Positions 9,202 to 16,925 of a stretch of 22,003 nucleotides of DNA are shown here, piece after piece. The translations under genes and the position numbers were made by a program. The stretch is from Geosiphon pyriformis (taxonomy: Eukaryota; Glomeromycota; Glomeromycetes; Archaeosporales; Geosiphonaceae), in contig JAAOMT010000620.1 of NCBI GenBank assembly GCA_016748015.1, positions 794,914 through 816,916 on the forward strand, given 5' to 3'. Positions within the stretch are counted from its first letter, which is position 1; every line of letters starts with the position of its first letter. The notes under the pieces are model-generated. The model saw nothing but the letters and a program-made list of their open reading frames with translations, searched no databases and was not told where the DNA came from.

Positions 9202-11638
9202 TTTTTTTTTTTGTTAATGTGTAGTCACACTGGTCGTTTATTAGTCATGACTACAGTAATGTGGTGTTTTCATAAAGCCAGCTTACCCAATAATACAAAA
9301 TCACAAGATGTGACTAACCACAAGTGAAAAGCCCTAACTATATGCTAGTACTATCTTTGCTATCTAATATATCAAACATATCTAATTCATACATCTTACC
9401 CATAATGCTAACAAGCTTATGACTATTTTTAATCATATCACTCATCCACTTAGCAGTCTGATCAGAACTGGATTTGATTTTGGAAGGCTGATCTTCCCAT
9501 AGATGTATCATAACATCAAAGGTGTTATTATAAACTGAAAAGTTTTTATTGTTATCATCATTATCATCAACATTATCAACCATATCATCAACATCAAATC
9601 CATTTTTTAAGCAGACCTGTTCACATATTTTCTCAAAGCATATCATTTTTTTTGCATCACAGTAACAACAGCAAGCTTTTATTTTGCTTAGCCAACCCAT
9701 CTACACATTCCTTAACTGACACATCTATGGCAGATAAAGTAGACAGTAATTTGGTAACCAATGCAACCAAAGCACCAACAGATTCAACTAAGGATTTTAT
9801 CAACACAGATAGTTCACTAAGGTGGGATTCCAGAAAAGCCAACCTGGATTTAACAGCAGAATTGGAAGCAGAAGGGACAGCAGGAAACATGAATGTTGCA
9901 GTTTTGAAAGAACTACCAAGATCCAAGTCCATATCAGCAGCAGCAGCACCAGAAGGAACCACAAAAGCAGCAGCTTTGGCATAAGATTTAGATCTAACAA
10001 ATGAAGATTTGAAATTTTTGGGACCACCAAAGGTGTTAAAAGAGAGTTTGGATGGAAAAAGAGGTAACTTTTTGCAATTCACAGCCAAATGATTCAAGTC
10101 TTGATACCTGTAGTAGTGGTAACATCTAGAAGTTTCTCACCAGATATGACAACCATGCAAGATACCAGTTTTTGACACAGCAACATTCAGAGATTTCAAA
10201 GAATCAAAAGTAACCACAGCAAAGCATTGATGTTGATAAGATTCAGAGAAGCAAGGAATAAAACATGTACAGTCACCAACTTGGGAGACCAAGTCACTTA
10301 TCTTAAAAACAATACAGCTAAATAGAAAGTTGACCAACTTAGCTTTAAATGCATCTTTTAAGGAAATAACTTTTTTTTGGTTGGCAATAAGAAGAATCCT
10401 AATACTATTTTTTCTGACCAATACAGACCAGTTAGAGAGAACAGCAGCAATAGAAAAAATGTCTTCAAAATTAACCATAGTGTATTGCCATAAGTCAGCA
10501 GGCTTTAACTTAACAGAAGTGACAACACCAAAAATGCCAAGAGTAGTTTTGATGTCATTAGAAGAAGTACCCAAAGGTATGTCATGCAGTACAACTAACA
10601 AAGAAGGAGAAGAAACAGAGGCCACATCAGAAGACTGTGCAATCTTAAAAATGGTCAATAAAATCTCATTACTGATGGCCACTTTGGTGGCATCATTTAG
10701 ACTCTCCTGAGATGCAAATTCCACACAAAACAACTTAACAGCATCTTGTAAAACTGACTTAAGCCCAATACAACCAGGCAGTGACTGAAACAAGGAACTA
10801 AGCAGAGCCATTTTGATCTTAAATGTAGTATTAGGTACTAGATTGGAGGCCACTCAACCAGAGAATCTCTGATGATTATTTACATTCTCCCAAGCACTGC
10901 TATCAACAGTACCAGAAACTGGGAAAAAGACAGTTAATTTCATTTCTATCTGATCAGCCCAATCTTTGAGATCATCTGAATTAATGGACTGTTTTGCTAC
11001 TGGGATTGGTGATGATCTGCCAGAGAGTACCACATCAGACAACACAGCCAGTGGTTGATCTTGGCCCATCTTGAGAGATGTGCTGCTGCTGTTGCTATTT
11101 ATATCAGGAAAAGAGCTGGCTGCTACTATGGAGATCTTACTGAAGATCTCATCTGGAACCACAAAGCAGTTTGGTGTAACCATAGCAGTTGTGACTGTTT
11201 GCTGCTGTTTTTTGGAATTTTTTGCTTTTGCAGCTATTTGTGAAGCAGTAGTAATAAAAATAGTAGTGAAAGTGGTGAGAGCAGAAAAGACCAACTTATT
11301 GACTGGTCTGTTATTAAAAATTTTTGGGCTCTTAAAAGCAGTAGAAACAACACTAAGACTAATCTAAGTGTGTCTTTTGAAAGGAATTTTGACTGAAGAA
11401 GAACTATCAGCCAAAGGTGAAGGAAATGAACCAGAAGCTACTAAAGGCAGCTTTTTACTACTATTTTTTAAAAAAAATGTTGCCAGAACGTTTTGTTTAG
11501 CTGTTTCAATAACAGAGAGACTTTCTCGTGTTAAAACTTTATTAGTTACTATAGAAAAAGTAATGTTTACAACTTTTTTACTCTTAACTCTATTCATGGT
11601 CATGAAAATTAGAAGAAAAAAAGTTTTACTGTTTTTTC
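9202..11638 (-). mobile_element. ORF1-only non-LTR element, copy 4 (full length)
   Basis: A complete unit of about 2.44 kb: 5' leader (AAAAAACAGTAAAACTTTTT on the minus strand), ORF1 from 11597 to 9338, a 3' UTR of about 125 bp, AATAAA (plus-strand TTTATT at 9237-9242) and a poly(A) tail (poly(T) from 9202). It is flanked by a 14-bp target-site duplication. Because the duplication brackets the unit exactly, the absence of any ORF2 is original to the element. It is inserted antisense inside copy 3, a member of its own family. Confidence 0.92.
9338..11597 (-). pseudogene. ORF1 RNA-binding protein, copy 4 (least broken RRM region)
   Basis: The start is ATG at 11597 (MNRVKSKKVV); an in-frame ATG also lies two codons upstream. 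Pieces on the minus strand: 11597-11364, 11294-10854, 10853-10137, 10097-9657 and 9700-9338. The 238-codon piece 10853-10137 holds the RRM-like domain (HDIPLGTSSNDIKTTLGIFG, then WQYTMVNFED as the RNP1-like strand), then WSVLVRKNSIRI and CTCFIP. A stop replaces the second Trp of the HIWW site. The knuckle is damaged: its first two Cys read Tyr. A frameshift lies near 9680. The C-terminus has the coiled coil, an Asp/Asn-rich run and ends DSKDSTSI. Role inferred: nucleic-acid-binding ORF1 protein. Confidence 0.85.
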
Positions 11639-11652
11639 CTAAGTTGGCTTCT
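11639..11652. repeat. Target-site duplication of copy 4, right half
   Basis: CTAAGTTGGCTTCT, partner of 9188-9201. Copy 3 resumes here with the coiled-coil codons (LASLEFHLSELSVL). Confidence 0.9.
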
Positions 11653-11870
11653 CTGGAATTCCATCTTAGTGAACTGTCTGTATTAATAAAATCTTTGGTT
11701 AAACCTGTTGGTGTTCTGGTTGTATTAGTTACCAAATTGCTGTCTATTCCATCTGCAAAATAAAAGCTTGGCTGCTGTTGCCACCATAATGCAAAATAGA
11801 ATAATACACCTTAAGAAAAAATGTGAATGGGTCTGCTTGGAGAATGGATTAGATGATGACAACATGGTTC

Positions 11871-11931
<61 letters not shown>
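11871..11931 (+). repeat. (AAT)n trinucleotide microsatellite, about 20 units
   Basis: An uninterrupted AAT/ATA run lies inside the Asp/Asn-rich part of copy 3's ORF1, where other copies carry short GAT/AAT mixtures. In the ORF frame it reads as about 20 Asn residues after MVH. It probably grew by slippage from an existing AATAATAAT stretch. Confidence 0.9.
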
Positions 11932-11932
<1 letters not shown>

Positions 11933-11957
11933 GACATTCAGTCTATAATAACACCTT

Positions 11958-11972
11958 TAATATTATGATGCA
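11958..11972. repeat. Target-site duplication of copy 5, left half
   Basis: TAATATTATGATGCA. The partner TAATGTTATGATGCA is at 14380-14394 (14 of 15 identical, one transition). It lies in copy 3's ORF1 codons just before the conserved HLWEDQP. Confidence 0.9.
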
Positions 11973-14379
11973 AAAAATAAATTCTATGGAGAAAAACTCT
12001 TTCTCTCCTAATTTTCATAACCACAATTAGAGCTAAGAGTAAAAAAGTTGCAAACAATACTTTTCCTATAGTAACTAATAAAGTTTTAACATGAGAAGGT
12101 CTCTCTGTTATTGAAATAGCTAGACAAAACATTCTGGTAATATTTTCTTTAAAAAATACTAATGAAAGACTGCCTTTAGCAGTTTCTGGTTCATTTTTTT
12201 TACTTTTGGCTGGTAGTTCTTCTTCAGTCAAAGTTCTTTCCAAAAATCACATTTGAGTTAGCCTTAGTGTTGTCTCTACTGCCTCTAAAAAACCAAAGAT
12301 TTTTAATAACAGATTAGTCAACAAGTTGGTCTTTTCTGCTCTTACTATTTCCATTACTATTTCTACTACTACTGCTTCACAAATAGTTGCAAAAGCAAAA
12401 AATTTCAAAAAACAGCAGCAGGCAGTTACAACTGCTATGGTTACACCAAACCCCTTTGTGGTTTCAGATAAGATTTTCAGTAAAATTTCCACAGCAGCAG
12501 TCAGCTCTCTTTCTGATTTAGATGGCAACAGCAGCAACATATCTCCCAAGATAGGCCAAGATCAACTACTGGCTGTGTTGCCTGATGTGGTACTTTCTGG
12601 CAAATCATCACCAATCCCAGTAGCAAAACAGTTCATCAATTCAAATGATTTTAAAGATTGGGGTGATCAGATAAAAATGGAATCAACTGTCTCTTTCCCA
12701 ATTTCTGGTGCTGCTGATGGTGGTGCTTGGGAGAATGTAAATGGTTATCAGAGATTTTCTGGTTGAGTAATCTTCAATCTAGTACTTGGTGCTATATTTA
12801 AAATCAAAATGGCCCTGCTTGGTTTTTTGTTTCAGTTGCTGCCTGGTTGTATTGGGCTTATGAAATGCTGTTAAGTTGTTCTGTATGGAATTTGCATTTT
12901 AGAAGAGTCTAAATAGTGCTACCAAAGTGGTCATTAATAATAAGATTTTTTTAACTACTCTTAAGATTGCATGGTTTTTTGGTGTGGTCTCTGTTTTTTT
13001 CCCTTCCTTGTCAGTTATACTGCACAACATACTCTTGGGTACCTCTTTTAATAACATTAAAACTGCTTTTGGCATTTTTGGTGTTGTCACTTCTGTTAAG
13101 TTGAAGCCTGCTGACTTATGGCAATATGCTGTGATTAACTTCAAAGACACTTTTTTTGCTGCTGCTGCTCTTTCTAACTAGTTGGTATTAGTCAAAAAAG
13201 ATAGTATTAGGATTCTTCCCATTGCCAACCAAAAGGAGATTATCTCTTTAAGAGATGCATTCAAAGTTAAGTTGGTCAATCTTTTATTTGGCTGTATTGC
13301 CTTTAAGATAAATGATTTGGTCTCCCAAGTTGGTAACCATACATGTTTCATTCCTTGCTTCCCTAAATCTTATTAATGCTAACACTTTGCTGTGGTTACT
13401 TTTGATTCTTTGGAATCTTTGAATGTTGCTGTGTCAAAAACTGGTATTTTGTGTAATTGCTGCATCTAATGAGAAACTCCTGGATGTCACCACTACTATA
13501 AGTATTAAAACTTAAATCATTTGGCTGTGGACTACAAGAAGTCACCTCTTCTCCCATCTAAACTATCCTCCAACACTTTTGGTGGCCCCAAAATTTTCAA
13601 ATCTTTGTTTGCTGGATCTAAATCTTATGCCAAAGCTGCTGCTTTTGTAGTTCTTCTTGGTGCTGCTGCTGTTGATATGGACTTAAATCTCAATGGTCTT
13701 CCCAAAACTACAACACCCATGGTGTCTGCTGTCCCTTCTGTTCCCAATTTTGCTGTTGAATCTAGGTTGGCTTCTTTGGAATCCTATCTTAGTAAACTAT
13801 CTGTGTTAATAAAATCCTTAGCTGAACCTGTTGGTGCTTTGGTTGTATTGGTTATTAAATTGCTATCTACTCTAACTGCTATGGATGTGTCAGTTAAGGA
13901 ATGTATAGATGGGTTGGCTAAGCAAAATAAAGACTTGGCTGCTGTGACCATAGTGATGCAGAAAAAAATAACATGCCTTGAGAAAAAATGTAAACAGGCT
14001 GGCTTAGAGGATGGATCAGATGTTGACAATAAAGATTTTTCAGTTTATAATAATACCTTTAATATTATGATGCACCTATGAGAAGATCAGCCTTCTAGTA
14101 TCAAATTCAGTTTTGATTAGACTGCTAAATAGATAAGTGGTATGATTAAAAATAGTCATAAGCTTGTTAGCATTATGAGTAAGATGTATGAGTTAGATAT
14201 GTTTGAATCTGTAGGTAGCAAAGATAGTACTAGTATGTAGTTAAGGCTTTTCACTAGTGATTAATCACATCTTGTAAACTTTGTATTATTAGGTAAGCTG
14301 GCTTTATGAAAGTGCCAACTCTATTGTTAAACAAACTAATAAACAATCAGTGTGGCTACATATTAACATAAAAAAAAAA
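11973..14379 (+). mobile_element. ORF1-only non-LTR element, copy 5 (full length)
   Basis: A complete 2.4-kb unit bracketed by a 15-bp target-site duplication inside copy 3. The 5' leader holds GAAAAACTCTTTCTCTCC, then TTTTCATAACC. ORF1 follows, then a 3' UTR with AATAAA at 14338-14343 and an A-rich tail at 14370-14379. No ORF2. I found no CpG dinucleotide anywhere in the unit. Copies 4 and 5 lie head to head, about 334 bp apart, in the same host copy. Confidence 0.92.
12023..14240 (+). pseudogene. ORF1 RNA-binding protein, copy 5, decayed
   Basis: The start codon is lost (ACA at 12023-12025 where other copies have ATG before ACTAGAGC). Open pieces: 12326-12766 (low-complexity N-terminal part through WENVNGYQRFSG), 12927-13181 (RRM-like domain), 13182-13376 (KKDSIRILP and TCFIP), 13521-14081 (186 codons: after the knuckle, linker, coiled coil, short acidic part). 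Conserved Trp codons are stops at 12764-12766, 13179-13181, and twice in a row at 13467-13472 (TAA TGA for the WW of HIWW). A deletion near 12860 shifts the frame. The knuckle's first Cys pair is partly lost (codons near 13490-13505). The end is TAG at 14238-14240. Confidence 0.85.
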
Positions 14380-14394
14380 TAATGTTATGATGCA
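14380..14394. repeat. Target-site duplication of copy 5, right half
   Basis: TAATGTTATGATGCA, partner of 11958-11972. Copy 3 resumes here. Confidence 0.9.
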
Positions 14395-14551
14395 CTTATG
14401 GGAAGATTAGCCTTATAATATCAAATCCAGTCCTGATTAGACTGTTAAGTAGATAAGTGGTATAGTTAAGAATAGTTATAAGCTTGTTAGCATTATGGGT
14501 AAGATGTATGAATTAGATATGTTTGATATATTAAGTAGCAAAGATAGTTAG
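14381..14551 (+). pseudogene. Decayed ORF1 of copy 3, segment 3 (C-terminus)
   Basis: This is the last codons of copy 3's ORF1, equivalent to MHLWEDQPSSIKSS through SSKDS, with TAG at 14549-14551. Gln and Trp codons of the conserved QTAKW are stops (TAG, then TAG). The 3' UTR and tail follow to 14659. Confidence 0.75.
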
Positions 14552-14671
14552 CTGCATCTTGTGATTTGTATTATTAAGTAAGCTGGCTTTATAAAAGCAC
14601 CACATTACTGTAGACATAACTAATAAATAACTGGTGTGGCTATATGTTAACAAAAAAAATAAATAGGCTTT

Positions 14672-15304
14672 CTCTGTTGTAGTAATATCCAAAAAAGGTA
14701 GAACCTTATACTTCTGTGTCAACTATTGCCAATTAAATGTCAGCACTCTAAGAAATATGTAACCACTCCCCAAAATTAATACAATGCTAGATAAATTTAA
14801 TAGTGCTGGTTTCTTTAATTCTGGCAAGTAGAAATAAATTCAGAAAGCAGAAAAAAAACTGTTTTCATTACCAAATATGGCATCTATAAATTCACAATTA
14901 TGCTTTTTGGTCTTACTAATGCCTCTCTTACCTTTCAATGCCTAATAAACAAAGTATTTAAATTAGTAAAAAAAAACTTTATTCTGGTCTACTTAGACAA
15001 CATAATGATCTACTCAAAAACTTGGGATGAACACCTTGAACATTTGCAGAAAGTTTTTGACCTGCTCAGAAATGCTGGTCTTAAGATCAATCTAATCAAA
15101 TCTTTCTTTGGATACCAATCCACCCAGTTTCTTGGTCATCTTATTACAAAAAATGGAATCTTCTTTAACCCAGTTAAAGTTAAAAAAGTTCAAAACATTA
15201 AACAACTAATAAACGTTTCTGAACTATGTTTTTTCCTTGGTTTGGCTTTTTACTATTGCAAATTTATCAAAAATTTCTCCAAAATCGCTTTTTTTCTCAA
15301 TTAG
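14672..15304 (+). pseudogene. Gypsy reverse transcriptase, decayed
   Basis: It starts at SVVVISKKGRTLYFCVNY, the family's 'vVlVkKKdGt.R.cvDYR.LN' motif. The LDLxSGYxQI block with the first catalytic Asp is disrupted: only SGK, two stops and IQ remain around 14825-14842. FGLTNASLTFQ follows. The open piece 14900-15304 (134 codons) contains YLDNIMIYS where the family has YLDD; the second catalytic Asp is Asn (AAC at 14999-15001). Then come HLEHLQKVFDLLRNAGL, FLGHLITKNGI and the 'FLGLA.YYRKFI' motif. Two catalytic positions are hit, so it is inactive. Confidence 0.85.
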
Positions 15305-15790
15305 CTACTTAGGAAAAATGTTAATTGGAGCATTCATCAACAAAAAGCTTTTGAAATTCTGAAGGAAAAACTTGTTACTAAACCAATTCTCAAGTAACCT
15401 GATCTGGACCAACCTTTTATTCTCCACACTAATACATCTGGCTATAGACTTGATACTGTCTTTTCACAAAAAAATGAAGATGGCAGAGAATATGCTATAG
15501 TATATGCCAGTAAATCTCTTACACCAGCAGAAAAAACTATTCAGTAACTGAACAAAAATGCTTAGCAGTAGTTTGGATTATTAGTTACTGGGATCAATAT
15601 CTTCTTGATGTAAAATTCTTAGTGGTAACAGATATCAAGCCTTGGTTTGACTCAACAATAAAAAGAAGCTGGAACACAAACAAATAACTTTTTAGATATT
15701 CCACTTAGATGAATTTAACTATGATATTCAACACCACAAAGGAGCAAATCATCAAAATGCCAATGCTTTCTCTAGACTTACCATTTAGTA
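15305..15790 (+). pseudogene. Gypsy RNase H, decayed
   Basis: The connection WSIHQQKAFEILKEKL leads into the RNase H motif FILHTNTSGY, where the family has FILHTDASG; the first catalytic Asp is Asn (AAT at 15431-15433). REYAIVYASKSLTPAEKTIQ follows, close to the family's 'Y.SRsLt.aE.nY'. A frame change then leads to LAVVWIISYWDQYL-like codons and the end of the domain near HHKGANHQNANALSR-like sequence around 15735-15780. Stops interrupt it repeatedly. Confidence 0.8.
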
Positions 15791-15943
15791 ACAGTACAAG
15801 TTTCTCAAACCAAACCAACTTAATTATTAGTAACTCTTCTTTTAACAAACACAATAATAGATTTGAATAACTATTCTGCCTTAATAGAATTTTTGGGTAA
15901 AAGACAATACTCACCAAAATACACTTAACAACAAAGAGAATAT

Positions 15944-16899
15944 TTGCACAAACAATCAAATTTCTATTTGATTCATCAGAACCAGTTATATAAAAGAAAT
16001 AGAAAAGATCCTGACTGTTTCCAGAGAGTTATCAGATTTGAAGAAAGAGAAATTGTAATATACAACATACACACTGACTCATTAGTTAGACATCTTAGAA
16101 AAACAAAAACAATTCAGAAAACTTTAGCTTGCTATTATTGGCCTACTTTGGAAAAAAACATTGCCAAATACATCAAAACCTGTGACATCTGCCAAAAAAA
16201 AGGAGAACTTAATCACAAAGAAGATATCTATTTAATATCTGTTAGTCAACTATTTGACAGAATTGGTATAGATGTTATTGGATCCTTAACCATAACTCCT
16301 AATAACAATAGATACATTATCACAGCTCTTAACTATCTTACAAAATAAGTAGAAGCAAAAGCCACTTCAGACCAAACAGCAGTCTCAATAGCCAATTTTA
16401 TTTATGAAGATATTATCTACTATCATGGCCATTTCAAAGAACTTTTATCTGATAAAAGAAGAGCTTTTCTTAGTACACTGGTTGAAAAACTTTGTAGAAA
16501 AATAGGAATATGTTATAAACTTTTTTCTTCTTACTACTCTTAAACAAATGGCTTAGTGAAATGTTTCAATAGAACATTATACAAAACCTTAACCAAAACC
16601 AGTAAAAAAATAAACTTATGGGACAAAGTACTGCTTTTAGTTTTGTTTTCTTATAGAACTGTGAATTATAACATAACAAGTTATAAACTTTTTTATCTGC
16701 TCTATGGATGCATAACAACACTATCAATAGAAACTGACATTAAAACAATACTCTTTGAAGAAATTAAAATAAAGAATTATAAAAACATTTTGCAAAGAAG
16801 ACTTGGTATCATTCTTAACTCCTTGATAGAAACACAAATAGTTGTTTTTGAAAAGATAAAACAGTTTCAAGAAAAGCTTAAAAAAAAGAAAAGAAAAAA
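15944..16899 (+). pseudogene. Gypsy integrase (HHCC and DDE), decayed
   Basis: 15944-16348 (134 codons) carries the H-H-C-C zinc-binding motif (HTDSLVRHL, then YWPTLEKNIAKYIKTCDICQ) and the first catalytic Asp in IGIDVIGSLT. The second Asp is in LLSDKRRAF near 16451. The third acidic residue is lost: the family's NGLVERFNRTL reads NGLVKCFNRTL, with Lys from AAA at 16559-16561, and the preceding Gln codon is a TAA stop at 16541-16543. 16556-16933 continues with VLFSYRTVNYNITSYKLFYLLYG (family: 'A.RtS...SPF.L.YG') up to the insertion of copy 6 near 16900. Confidence 0.85.
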
Positions 16900-16925
16900 C
16901 TTTTTTTCTCCTAAAATTTATGACT

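Larger units (their letters stand above)
11639..11972 (+). pseudogene. Decayed ORF1 of copy 3, segment 2
   Basis: This covers the coiled coil (LSELSVLIKSL), the VTKLLS motif, a short deletion around 11755-11765, then the part matching MQKRITHLKKKCEW, and an acidic stretch in which Asn codons have expanded into a microsatellite. It ends at the insertion point of copy 5, in the codons for TFNIMM. Confidence 0.75.
8082..14659 (+). mobile_element. ORF1-only non-LTR element, copy 3, split by copies 4 and 5
   Basis: Three segments belong to one copy: 8082-9201, 11639-11972 and 14381-14659. They join in the right order at the target-site duplications of copies 4 and 5. The 5' end is truncated within the central part of ORF1 (sequence equivalent to MESTVSFPISGAAD). 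The 3' end has AATAAA at 14622-14627 and an 8-A tail at 14652-14659. Its right edge abuts a Ty3/Gypsy RT in mid-domain. No target-site duplication was recognised for copy 3 itself. Confidence 0.85.

Noticed and set aside
14295-14315. 3' UTR hairpin TGGCTTTATGAAAGTGCCA
   Set aside because: The GCCA arm is GCACCA, ACACCA or GGCATC in other copies without compensating changes in the TGGC arm, so a conserved stem is not supported.
8082-14659. Three separate truncated copies instead of one split copy 3
   Set aside because: The segments join in order without overlap exactly at the duplications of copies 4 and 5, so one interrupted copy is the simpler reading.
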